From the NCBI RefSeq assembly GCF_030273125.1, contig NC_081539.1, positions 4,303,739 to 4,367,738 of the forward strand: DNA of 64,000 bases, given 5' to 3'. Shown here piece by piece: positions 10,760 to 22,600 of the stretch; position 1 is the stretch's first letter, and every line of letters begins with the position of its first letter. The stretch comes from Centropristis striata. Taxonomy: Eukaryota > Chordata > Actinopteri > Perciformes > Serranidae. The notes below the pieces were generated by a model, which saw nothing but the letters and a program-made list of their open reading frames with translations, did not search any database and was not told the DNA's origin. The position numbers and the translations under genes are program-made.

Positions 10760-11996
10760 ATGACAAATATTAATTATTATATAATAATAATATATAATAT
10801 ATACTATAATAATATAATATTATATTATAAAAATATTTTCCTAATGTGACTATGGTTTATTATTATTATGTTATGGTCTAAAAGAGTCCCCATGCAAACT
10901 GAGCGCCCATTTAAAGGTTCAGGGAGATACCATTCTGTAATTAGTGTCGGGGGTGAATAAATAATCTTTATTCTCTTGCTAAAACACATAGCAATTGATT
11001 GTAAAGTGTTACATAAATTAAGATGATGTGGACTGTAATTATGTGTGCTGGAATGTCTTTTGGTTTTTATATTTAATGTAAAATGAGGGCCACATTCAAA
11101 GCGTGTTTTTAAGTTTGTCTTCTTGAAGAAAAACTTTATTGTATCACCCATCAAGTCTCATAAACCTTGTGCATATAGAATAAATCTACAATCACAAGGT
11201 GACCAAAGGATGTGAAACAAGGAAATAATAATAATAATAATAATTAAGAAAAGTTAAATAAAAACGCTGTAAAGCTTTCAGATGTTTTATGTTTTAACCT
11301 TTAACAGGTTATTTGTTTTAACTTTTTTTAATTCTAATAATAATAATAATAGACGTACTGTACTGTTTGATATGGACAGATAGCTCTGTGAAGTTTGGCT
11401 TTTTGTTTAGAAATGTTGATTTATGGATATAGAATTTAGTCAAAATAATAAGTAGAACTGTGAGCAAAGACTTCTTTCATATGCAGTGAATTAAAACAAC
11501 ACATTTTACAAGAAGAGTTAATAATATAAGTTTGGGTGGATGTGATCAGCAACAAATCTAGACAATTTACTCCACAGATGTTTTGTATTTGGACATTTTA
11601 ATATAAATGCACCAGCATTTCTCTGATCTATCCACAAAAGAAGCAACTTACATCAATGTCCTTCTTTAGTTTCTGCAAATGAGTCAGATAAAACCTGTGT
11701 ATCATCTTAAAGGATTTCTTTTAGACTTTGAATGGCAGGAGGAACTTCATTTACTGTGCAATACAGCTGGGCTTTCTTCTTCTTTCTTTCTCTTTTTGCC
11801 CAAATATGATTCAACACTTTGTGTCTTCAAACTCAGCAGCCACAGTGACATCTGGTGGTTTGTGAAACATACAGCAGACATTCAGGGCCGGAGCTTAAAG
11901 CACCTCTCTTATTTATTACTGTTTTAGTCTCATAATGAAATAACATCCCAAGAAACATCAAGAAGCCTCAGTGTTCTTATTATACCTATACATACC
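10760..11996. other. AT-rich intergenic, no gene seen
   Basis: Includes an ATA/TAT-rich patch at 10765-10845 and short (ATA)n runs at 11226-11243 and 11335-11350. No convincing coding sequence. Confidence 0.4.
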
Positions 11997-12824
11997 AAAG
12001 TTATAATAGTTTTGGATTTTCATTTAGTTTTAGTTTTAATTTGTTGTGATTTTTTGTTTTCAAATTCAGTTCGTTCTAATGAGTCTTTAGAGTGAGTTTG
12101 CTAGTTTTGATTAGTTTTTATTTTTTGGAAAATACTTAGTTTCAGTTTCTTTTTTATTAGTTTTAGTTTTATTGTAATCGGGTATATATATAGTTGGGTG
12201 CCAGATTTAAAAAAGTCACAATAAATGTTTCCTTTATTTCCTTTGTCTGATCCATCTCAGCCCCAATAAGTTTATTAAGTCATAAAACCAGATAGATGAA
12301 ATATATTTCATATCAACCAAAAAGGTTTATGTATGAAAAAATTGACAAAAACGAAAACGAAGGACATTTTCATTGTAGTTTCAGTTAGTTTTAGTTGCAC
12401 ACAATAAAGTTTCAGTTAGTTATCGTTTTTTTTAAAACCTCTCCTTTTTAAAAAAAAAAAATAGCTTTCTCTCAAAATGGAAATTGAGATTTTTGGAAAA
12501 AATGTTTTTTTATTTTATTTTATTTATTTATTATTTTTTTTCCAGATGTGTATTTGCTACATCACTGTCAATTGTAATGGGACAGAGCATTTTCATTGTA
12601 TTGTCTGTATTACGTAATAAGTAATTGGATATTTGTTTTCTGTGGCCACAGTGTGTTGTTTGTTGTTTTTGTCTATGTTGGAAAATGCAATAAAAAATAT
12701 TTCAAAAGAAAAAAAAAAAAATCTCTCCTTTTTATTTTTAATTCAGTTAACGAAAATGTTTTTTTCAATTCTAGTTTTATTTCGTTAGTATTTCGTTAGT
12801 TTTCGTTAACTATAATAACCTTGA
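11997..12824 (-). mobile_element. Inverted-repeat element family A (MITE-like), with nested retroposed tail
   Basis: One end is AAAGTTATAATAGTTTT and the other TTAACTATAATAACCTTG. The interior is rich in TTAGTTTTAGTT and TTTCGTTAG. Related copies are at 24252-24694 and 46539-46870. An A-tailed segment ending GCAATAAAAAATATTTC, then a poly(A) run near 12720, looks like a retroposed 3' end inserted into it. Confidence 0.6.
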
Positions 12825-13192
12825 TACATACACAGTTAACATGAAATATATAGTTCTTAGCAGTTCACATCAGTGTCAACTATGAAAATTTAATGAGTCA
12901 CAATATCAAGAACATAAAGTGTCAGTGATGTGCCCATAGAGTACCTATGATGGATGGTGTTGTTGGTCTCAGGCCTGTCTCAGATATTAGCTACATCATG
13001 TCTCGTCTCACTGTCACTTTTAGCTTCCTGCTTCCAGATCTCCCGTCACTGACTGCGGTCACATTGCTAGCCAGTTAGCATCCATCAGACAGAAATAGTT
13101 ATAGTGTCATGCATTCTGTCTTGTGAACACACATGCCCTTCTGGTGAGACACTGTTACGGTATAGATTAGATTAGATTTTTGAATCCTTTTC
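12825..13192. other. Intergenic, no gene seen
   Basis: No coding signal or recognised repeat. Confidence 0.3.
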
Positions 13193-13688
13193 ATGTCTTT
13201 TCGTGTCTTTGTAAGTCATTTTGTGTCTTTTTTGGTCATTTGTGTCTTTTTGTGTCTTCTTCTGTGTTTTTTGGGGGTCATTGTGTCTTCTCATTTTGTG
13301 TCTTTCTTGTTCATTTTGTGTCTTTTTTAGTCATTTTGTGTCTTTTTTTAGTCATTTTGTGTCTTTTTTTGTCATTTTGCCTTTTTTTGGTAATTTTGTG
13401 TCTTTTTTTGGTAATTTTGTGTCTTTTTTGTCATTTTGTGTCTTTTTTTGTCCTTTAGTCCAACATAAAATGTGATTTTGAATCTTTTTTTAATTCTGTC
13501 TTCTCATTTTGTGTCTTTCTTGTTCATTTTGTGTCTTTTTTTGGTCATTTTGTGTCTTTTTTGTCATTTTGTGTGTTTTTTTAGTCATTTTGTGTCTTTT
13601 TTTTGTCATTTTCTGTCTTTTTTTAGTCATTTTGTGTTTTTTTTTGTCCTTTAGTCCAACATAAAATGTGATTTTGAATCTTTTTTTG
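13193..13688 (-). repeat. 20-base minisatellite, locus 2, with higher-order duplication
   Basis: Minus-strand orientation of the unit at 6517. Two blocks of about 200 bases (about 13285-13492 and 13497-13688) each begin TGTGTCTTCTCATTTTGTG and end with CCTTTAGTCCAACATAAAAT then GTGATTTTGAATC, showing that a multi-unit segment was duplicated as a whole. Confidence 0.85.
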
Positions 13689-13689
13689 A

Positions 13690-14140
13690 CTTTCAAAACA
13701 CTATCATGCTCAATAAGAATTTTAAATGTTGCAAATGTTAATAAAAGTGTCAAATATAACATATACGAGGGTTACATCCAGTTCTATCATTTTATACTAA
13801 ATATATTTGAGCTTGTCTCCAGTTTTACTTGGTATATCATCATCAAACTGAAACTGGCCTCATGTTTTTTTACATCCAGAACTTTAGAGGTAAATTTACA
13901 GTAGGGCTCCACGCTGCTTTGTTTTCTAGTCTGGATGGAGCCAACAAGTCTGGATTATTTGGAGCTTTTGGACACTCCAGAGGGTTAATCAGGTGGAAAT
14001 GTTATCATACATATGGTTATGTCTTTTTTTTTAGCACTGTAACATTCATAATTGATAATTCATTGACATTAAAATGTGTAACTGTAATTAATATGGTGGT
14101 GTTTACCTGGGCCATATTAAAGCTTGAGAACAGTTTAAAG
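13690..14140. other. Intergenic, no gene seen
   Basis: No convincing coding potential. The short open frames here lack any recognisable domain. Confidence 0.3.
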
Positions 14141-14202
14141 TGATGGTTGGCCCAGACCTACTGCAAATACCTCAACATCTGCTGTCGTGAAAGTTTGTAC
14201 CA

Positions 14203-14500
14203 GGCGGCAACCTCCTGGTCTGAGCAGGGAGGCAAACCAGGAAGTGCCTTAAGCTGCATTCTACTGAAAATTCCAGCAGGGGGCGCTAAGTGTGGCCGCG
14301 AAAACATTTTTGTCCATTCATTTCAATGCAAAATGAGATTATGAAATGACAAAATTACAAAATGAGACACTATGGTCTCAATCACTAGTTAAAAATCTTC
14401 TTCAAGACAATCTGATGTTAATAGTTCAAATAATGGCCTAATTTAGAAGAAAATAGAAGATAAAGAATCGTGTGATTTGGGGCGGGGCTACCTTTTAACA
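14203..14500 (+). repeat. Family E copy with CTCF-like motif
   Basis: Begins AGGCGGCAACCTCCTGG, continues GCAGGGAGGCAAACCAGG and ends near GATTTGGGGCGGGGCTACC. It contains CCAGCAGGGGGCGC at 14273-14286, a full match to the vertebrate CTCF core consensus. Confidence 0.7.
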
Positions 14501-14912
14501 GATTAAACAGACTTTTTTTACACTGTGCTCTCATACAAATATGGACTCCAGGCAATAGGAACATGTGCTGTCTTCTCTCTGACAGAAATCATTCAAATAC
14601 GATGATCATTTGTCAGTAAAAACAGGTCCATTGTGAATATATATCTGTCTATATAGTATGTGAGGGACCAGGTGGAATATGTTGAACCTGTTCAGTCAAT
14701 AGAATAGTTAAAGGGAACACTGTGGAACAGATGGATGAAGAGAAGGACAAAGAGCGATGGATGGATGGATTGATGGATGGATGAAAGAGTAGCAGATGGA
14801 TGATCTGTTCTCCAGCAGAACATAGCAACAGGACAGCTGAGAAACAAGCTGCTGCTGGCACCACACAAGAAGACCCAGGCTGATATTGATTTAGTAATCA
14901 ATAATACTTCAC

Positions 14913-14913
<1 letters not shown>

Positions 14914-14993
<80 letters not shown>

Positions 14994-14994
14994 G
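14914..14994. repeat. (GATA)n microsatellite
   Basis: About 20 uninterrupted ATAG/GATA units. GATA tracts are common polymorphic loci in fish. Confidence 0.97.
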
Positions 14995-15275
14995 TGTGTC
15001 TTTTTAAAGTAATTTAGGTCATTTTGTGTCTTTTTTGTAATTTTGTGTCTTATTGTTAATTTTGTGTTTTTTTAAAATCATTTTTTGTCTTTTTTGGGTC
15101 ATTTTTTGGTGTCTTTTTAAGTAATTCAGTTTTTTTTCTGTCATTTTTGTCTTTTTTTGGTAATTTTGTGTAATTTTTCTAGTAATTTTGTGCCTTTTTT
15201 GGTCATTTTGTGTCTTTTTTTGGTCATTTTGATACTGCCTCAAGCAGGTAATTTGAGTTTGAGACCCCTCCACTA
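14995..15275 (-). repeat. 20-base minisatellite, locus 3, with hAT-like end
   Basis: Minus-strand minisatellite (14995-15232), followed by GATACTGCCTC and AATTTGAGTTTGAGACCCC. The latter is the inverse of the hAT-like terminus that also precedes locus 4. The other terminus is missing. Confidence 0.8.
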
Positions 15276-15743
15276 TATGAATACATATTTCCTACGGGCA
15301 CTAGTATACCAAAACAGCACTACATTCATCCGCCCACCTGTGCGTATAAGCAGTAAGGACCCTCTTTACAACCCACAGACCTCCTACGGTCACACATCCA
15401 CTTAATCACTCACATGCTTGTATTCATGTCAGACAAACACATTCATCAACATACAGTTCTTACATCCAGATGATTTTACTAAGGATCCTTATACAATTAT
15501 ATACAATTCAGACTACCAGCTTATAAACATATATTTGAGCTTCCTTTTGACTTAAGGTGTAACTGCTACTGTTTTATAATGAGGAACCACGGACACACTG
15601 TCTACAGTTGGATACACACAGAGACAAGCATGCAGGAAAACCCACTCAAGGTGAAACAGTGCCCTCCACTGGCTTTGGTTGGATCAGATAAAGTCAGTAT
15701 CCATATTGACACAGATCTTTTTTTATTTTTACAAACAATAGAT
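15276..15743. other. Intergenic, no gene seen
   Basis: No coding signal or recognised repeat. Confidence 0.3.
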
Positions 15744-16292
15744 CAGGGGTCTCAAACTCAAATTACCTTGGGGCCGCTGGAGGCAGTATCAAAATGAGCA
15801 AAAAAAAGACACAAAATTACTAAAAAAAAGACACAAAATGACCAAAAAAATACACAAAATGACCAAAAAAATACACAAAATTATTTTAAAAAGACACAAA
15901 ATTACCCAAAAAATACACAAAATTACTAAAAAAAGACACAGAATTACCAAAAAAAGACACAAAATTATTTAAAAAGACACAAAATGACTAAAAAAGACAC
16001 GAAATTATTTAAAAAACACACAAAATTACCAAAAAGACACAGAATTACCAAAAAAGGCACAAAATTACCCAAAAAAGACACAAAATTATTAAAAAAGACA
16101 CAAAAAAGACACAAAATTACCAAAAATAAAACACGAAATTACCAAAAAAAGTAATTAAAGGGACCTTCCACATACAACACGGTAAAGTGCAATTCATATA
16201 AAACTCACATTAAACTTTCATATCAAGGTGGGGGGCACAAAAAATCGTCACGAGGGCCACAATTGGCCCGCGGGCCGCAAGTTTGAGACCCA
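15744..16292 (+). mobile_element. Non-autonomous hAT-like element containing minisatellite locus 4
   Basis: Left terminus is CAGGGGTCTCAAACTC; right terminus is GCGGGCCGCAAGTTTGAGACCC (shown here over two overlapping motifs GCGGGCCGC and AAGTTTGAGACCC). These are the classic hAT ends with a GGGGCCGC / GGCCCGCGG subterminal region. The interior at 15790-16155 is the 20-base minisatellite with AATTACC/AATTATTT variants. I could not find a matching 8-base duplication. Confidence 0.75.
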
Positions 16293-16417
16293 TAAAATAA
16301 ATCAATGAATGGTGCTTTTATAGCAATTAAATAAAGATAAAAATTTAATATAATACTATTAAACTGGACATTTGAAACAACAAATGACAACTCAAGCATA
16401 TGTTATGTCAGAATACA

Positions 16418-16423
16418 TTTATT
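16418..16423 (-). promoter_or_regulatory. cubn: cubn poly(A) signal candidate
   Basis: TTTATT on the plus strand is AATAAA on the cubn strand, 106 bases after the stop codon. It implies a very short 3' UTR that begins with an (AC)n tract. Confidence 0.55.
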
Positions 16424-16491
16424 CTTATTCTTATTACATTGGTTTGTTTGAAAATCCACACGTGATTAGGAAAAAAATCTGCAACTTATTG

Positions 16492-16494
<3 letters not shown>

Positions 16495-16528
<34 letters not shown>
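16495..16528. repeat. (AC)n tract at the start of the cubn 3' UTR
   Basis: On the cubn strand the TGA stop (16531-16529) is followed immediately by an uninterrupted (AC)n run, so the microsatellite is part of the transcript. Confidence 0.9.
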
Positions 16529-16529
<1 letters not shown>

Positions 16530-16636
16530 CAGCTGCTCCAGGTGAGTCTGAACCCTGAAGGCAGGGTGGAGTACTGGGCTTGGAAAACGATGTAAACGTG
16601 ATGTGACGAGGCTGTGAATGGAGCGATGTTGGTTTC
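16529..16636 (-). CDS. cubn: cubn exon 52: CUB27 second half and stop
   Basis: Acceptor GTCTTTCAG then ETNIAPFTASS; ends FRLTWSS and TGA. Human cubilin ends with closely similar residues, which fixes the C-terminus. Enters in phase 0 after GPYCGM. Confidence 0.95.
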
Positions 16637-19600
16637 CTGAAAGACAACACAGAAGAAGGGGAAACAAATAACTATAAAATATAATAAATATAATATATTC
16701 AAGCTATCAATCATAGTCCTTATTGATTTAATTTCTCAAGATATGTATACTCTACATGGAATACACAAGAAAACCTAGTTTCTCACACCCAAAAAAAACA
16801 TTCGTTTTAATGTCTACTCTGTCTGGTCTGTAACTGTCATTGTATCAATTTAGGACTTAAAGAAGATTCTGTAAAATGATTTTCATCATTCAGTATTCCA
16901 GGTTTTCCTCAATTTGTTTTTGATCATCATACATCCTAATTTTATGTTTTCCTTTATTTTATTTTTTTATTAAAATACCTTTTTGTGTCACTACTCTTCT
17001 AATGCACAACATCGGTCAAAAAAGACCCATATCCATTTTTTAGCTAAGTAGCTTGGTAAGCTAATTACTTAGGTAACTTCTTGGCTAAGTAGCTTGCTAA
17101 GCTAACTACTTAGCTAACTTATTGGCTAAGTATTTAGCTATGTAGCTTGCTAAGCGAACTACTTAGCTAACTTCTTGGCTAAGTATTTAGCTAAGTAGCT
17201 TGCTAAGCTAACTACTTAGCCAACTTCTTGGCTAAGTATTTAGCTAAGTAGCTTGCTAAGCTAACTACTTAGCCAACTTCTTGGCTCAGTAGTTAGCTAA
17301 GTAGTTAGCTATGTAATAATACAAAAACATTTTTTCTTCATAAAGTATGAGAGGCAAAATGGAAATAATGATCTGTTGTTATCAAAAACAAGATATTTAA
17401 AGAATACTTGGAATATTCAATCATGAACTAAGTTGACATCAAAAGATAGAGCACAGAAACACACAGTAGCATTAAATAACATGGGAAATGAATGCGGGTC
17501 ATTTTTGACCCTTGTTGTGCATCAAAGGGTTAATTAATTATCGTATTTATTATTATTATTGTTATTATTTGAACTGAAGTGATGTTGGCCTCAATTACAT
17601 CTTGAATTTTACACCCCATTAAGTTGAAAGATGTTTTGTGTCCACTGGCAAACAGGCTCTGTGATTAATAATTATTAGTGACAACGAAGCTTCCTGAACC
17701 ATTTTCTTTATTTTCTGAGCCCACTAGATGGCGCTCTTTGTTCAACAAAGGGCTGAAAACACCCTCAATTACCATTGTAGAGCCTTATTTTAAAGCCAAG
17801 ACCGCCATCTAGTGGGGTAAAAAAATAAAGCAAATGGTTCAAGAAGCTCCGTTGTCACTTCACTAATAATTATAGATGGAGGAACAAGTGCTTTCTTGGG
17901 TTACATACCATCCCACAGTAGGGTCCAACAGGCAGCGAGGAGGTGTCTGGGCCATTATACAACTTCAAGAAGTTGTTCTGGCAATCTCCAGGGTCGTCAA
18001 TACTGATCTGGGCAAAGGTGACGGTCACCACACGGCCTCTCGGTGCTCTGATGCCCCATTCACAGTGGGTGTTGTTGGGATATGTTCCTGGGTAGTTGGG
18101 ACTGGAGAACGAGCCATGGTCTCCATACAGAGTACCACCACAACCTAATAAACAAACACATTAAACAAAGTGCCTTCAGATAAGAGAATAAACAGTCTTT
18201 AAAACAGGAAGAAATTAGCCAAACTACTGCTCCCTGGCAATATTATAACAAGCAGTAACAACCACGGACAACTAGACATCATCTACATAAAAACACATAC
18301 GGTACAACCTAGGAGAATAAAACCTGGTCAGATATTTGGTCATTTTGGCTATTTTTACTTTGAATTTGACCATTCATTAAAAAAAAAAACCTCCCAACTT
18401 TATGAAAGTAAAATAATAAATTGTATTATATAAACAGCTGAGCTCTGACCATGAGGGGAGGATGTCCACGTGGCCTCAAAGCCGTCACGGCTGGCGGAGT
18501 AGTCACTCTTGAAGCGTAAGTAGAGTTGATTGGATTGTGGAAAGATGGGGCTTGGCAAGGTGTTGCCACAGAAACGACCAATCAGTGGTGAGCTTGATGT
18601 ACTGCCATTACGAATCTAAGAGACAAAAAATAGGTTATGATACATAGGCTTTATCTATTTTACTCAAATACTTAGATAACAGGACAAACGTTTTCTGATT
18701 ATCCTATATAAAGTGGAACTGAGCTCAGTGCATTGAAACAACACTTTGATGAATGTATATAGAATACACATGGTAAATACATACATGAATATGCCCTTGC
18801 ATGTGTACTGATTGTTTACCTCCAGATAGTCAAATTCACACTGGCTGTGGCTCTCCACATCAAAACTGTTGAAAAAGAAGGAGATGTAGCTGTTCTGTGG
18901 AGCCTTCAGGATGATGATGCAGTCCATGTTGTGGGGGTAAACGTCGGGCCAGCCAGGACTCTTCAGATAGCCATATTCCTGTTCGTAGGTTCGGCTACAG
19001 CCTGGAAATGACCACCACCATAATTAGAAGCACATATCTGGAACCAAGTTCCTTCAGTACCCATCATGCCCATTAAAAACCTGTTGTGAAGTTTTTATTG
19101 GTACAATTCTTGAGGAAAAGGAGTCAGGTCTGCACATTAAAATCATGGACACTCTTTTTGGAAAGAAATGTTGTCAAGACATGCACACCAACTCCCTTTT
19201 CTGCTAGGTTCAACCAGGCGGCAACCTCCTGGTCTGAGCAGGGAGGCAAACCAGGAAGTGCCTTAAGCTGCATTCTACCAAAAATACCAGCAGGGGGTGC
19301 TGACGGTGGCTGCAAAAGCATTTGGGTCCATTCGTTTCAATGCAAAATGAGAAAACTTCTCACTTGATTATTTATTACCTCAGACATTTTTTAGGACAAC
19401 ACTATGATCTCAATCACTAGTAAAAATCTTCGATTTAACTAATAATTTGATGTTATTAGTTAAAATAATGGCCCCATTTAGAAGAAAATAGAAGATAAAG
19501 AATCGTATGATTTGGGGCGGGGCTTTCACCAAATTTTTAACTGTCAAAAATGAGCACAGTCAAATCTACAAGGTTAAGCATTGTTTTTAATAAATCATAT

Positions 19601-22600
19601 TATATATATGTATATCAAAGGAGCCATTTGAAATTGTTATCAACATTCAATACCCACATTGCATTTTAAATGCCACTGAAATAAACTTGTTCCCAGTATT
19701 TTGATTTTGTTTCTCAGCTCAGGTACCTACCAGCAATCTGAAAGGTGAAACTCAGGCCGTTTCCTGCGATGAAAGCGTCGGATTTGAAATGTACGAGGGT
19801 TGTTCTGCCGTAGCTGTAGAAGTCTACAGGATGCTCATCTGATGCACAGAATTTATGTGACTGACCATAATCTCCCTGGAATCACAAGAATCACATTCAG
19901 AATGGATATTAAATATTGTACACATGGCTTTAACTGCTATATTCAATAATTCCCTACTCTCCAAAGGAATTGTGGCCTGTTTAGTTTGAGTCCTACTTCC
20001 AAGCAGACTCATGGGACACTATTTGTTTGTGGTGTGAAAGCAACATTAGACCAACCTGAGGTGTTGTGATGGTAGATATGAGATTAATTCAAGAGTTGGT
20101 CTATCAAATTTAGATCCCCACCCATATGGGATTTTTGAGAGCTATACCGATTTTTGACGGTGAAAACAGATTACTAATATAGGGACCGATACATATGTTT
20201 TAGCTGCACTAATCATTATTTTCTCATCAACACTGTCAAGGAAAGACTATAGCTGCTTTTCTTCATAAGTATTGAAGGGCTTAAAAAACTAAAAAAAGAC
20301 ACAAAATGACCAAAAAAAGCCAAAAAACCCCCCCTGAATAAAGACACAAAATGACAAAAAAAAGACAAAAAAAAAAAAACCTGAATAAAGACACAAAATG
20401 ACCCAAAAAATGACAAAAAAGTACACAAAATGACAAAAAAGACACAAAATGACAAAAAAGACAAAAAATAAATAAATAAAGACACAAAATGAACAAAAAA
20501 GACAAAAAATTACTAAATAAAGACACAAATGATAACAAGTGACCCAAAAAAAGGCACAAAATGACCAAAGAAAGACACAAAATGACCAAAGAAAGACACA
20601 AAATAACCAAAAAGAAGACAAAAAGTTACAAAATAGAGCTGAGATTATCTCTGCCCTTCTTTACTTTTTCCACATTGTAAGACCAACGTGGCTCACCAGA
20701 GGCCAGTCCTTCATCTCCAGGTAGTTTGTGGAGCAGCTCTGGCTGGGCTGGAGGACAAAGGTCCCAATGGACACCCGGATGGTTTCCTGGGCCGGAGCGT
20801 CCAGGATCCAGCGGCAGGATGTGTAAGGAGGGTAGGTACTGGGGAAGGAAGGCGAGGTCAGGGTCTGAACGCTGGTCGTAGCATTCACAGTCCCACCGCA
20901 AACCACTGAGGGAAGGCAGACACATTGAGAAAAATGCACAAAATTATTAATAAATACAAAATATTTCTGCAACATGAACATCCCAAGTTTCTAACAACAC
21001 TGAAAAAAAGCTCCGCCCCATTGTGTGATAGGCCTACACCTGGTCAGTAACACAATTCACTCTGGATTTCCACCCTGACTCTTCTCATCTGGAAGTCTAT
21101 TTAGCCTACCTATCTTTAGGAGTTTTAAAGTGGCTACAAGGTTCGATTTTCCAATAATATTCTAATAGTTTCCAGCGAATATCAATGTTTAATGTGTATG
21201 TGCTGGATGGTGTGGTACCTTATGAAAAGTAAGTGTTTTATGGAGTTGCAGACGTTGTTGTAGCGTGATTAGCATGCTAAGTGGAGATTTAGCTTTATTC
21301 ACTTCTTATGTTGCATTACTATGTAATTCAGGGATGACATTCATGTTGCTTAGCGTAATGCCCATAATCATTTGATATGAGATACTTACATGCAATATAG
21401 TATATCAGCTAATTGGGTTCATGTTAATGTACTTTTAGTGCAGCATACTGCGTAATGTGCTAACTCCCGATTAGCATGCTAAGCGGAGATTTAAGCCCTT
21501 TCTTCCGCATCAGTTTGAAAACAGTAAAAACAAAACTTTATTAACTGACTTCCTACAGACACTGCACTAGTTAATTGAATAATTAATCCTTGATTCTATA
21601 GCAAGTAGAGTGCAGTAAAGTGAGGAGCGAGTATAAAGGTTCTTACATGGCACAGATCTGTAGGTAGCATTGAAGCCTCGTCTATGTACTGAGTTATCAG
21701 TGACGAAGTGAACGGTAAGGAAGTTTCCACTTGATACAAAATAAGAAGGGATGAAGTTTCCACAATATGCTCCAACCAGAGGGAAGTTAATGTTGTCACC
21801 ATCATACACCTGAGAAAAATACACAGACATTAACAAAAATAAAATCAATTTCATATCGACAATGTAATGTTGTCCTATAGTTCTTTAGTATTACACACTG
21901 GACAAATCTCTTCTTTAATTTTTAAATGTCCCTGATGATTACACTTAGCATCATGAATTGTAGAAGTGTGTCAACACAGAAACAAATCAACAACTAGAGT
22001 TGATGTAGTTATTCAAGTCAAAATGGTCATTAGTTTATTGTCAATCAAAGCAGACTGCAGTAGCGGAATATATATTATCAGGGAATTGGATAGGGAAATG
22101 ATCTTGATGGTGATCAAGTAAGAAAGTGAGATAAAATGATTATTAAGACTAAAACATAACATTACTTTATATATTAAGTCTAAAATACACAAATCGAGTA
22201 GAGTTGTTAAACATTTAAAACAACATTGTTGTTACTGCAGTCTGTTTCTGCATTACTATTAGAACATTTTACAGCAACACCAGAGTGCAGTAACTACATT
22301 TTTTGGGTCAAAGGTCAAATAAATCGTCATGATTTTTTAGCATAAATATTACATCATCAATACATGTAGAAATAAGTGTCATATCACTTATCTACCTATA
22401 ACCCATTTGGCTGACCAGTTAAAAAACCTTAAAAATCTTTAAAGCAGTTTTTCTCAGCTTTACTCTTTGCGTAGTTACTGCAGTTAGACTTTGTAGGGCA
22501 GTATAGCTAAAACTATGGTAGCAATCATAACTGCCATTCATATTTAAATAGCTTGGGGTTCTTTACTTTGACATAGTCGTAGCGGCAAGTAGAGGAGCTC

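Larger units (their letters stand above)
16637..17908 (-). other. Last cubn intron
   Basis: Holds the TAGC-rich tandem repeat (17030-17315) and a palindromic element with CTCF-like motifs (17669-17872). The rest is AT-rich and otherwise unremarkable. Confidence 0.6.

Noticed and set aside
17876..18148. Plus-strand frame over cubn exon 51
   Set aside because: Antisense of a CUB27 exon with proven splice sites and human-like protein on the minus strand.
20281..20621. Hydrophobic frames of about 110 codons (FVILCLF repeats) as membrane proteins
   Set aside because: They translate the 20-base minisatellite; the same peptide pattern appears at every locus of that repeat.
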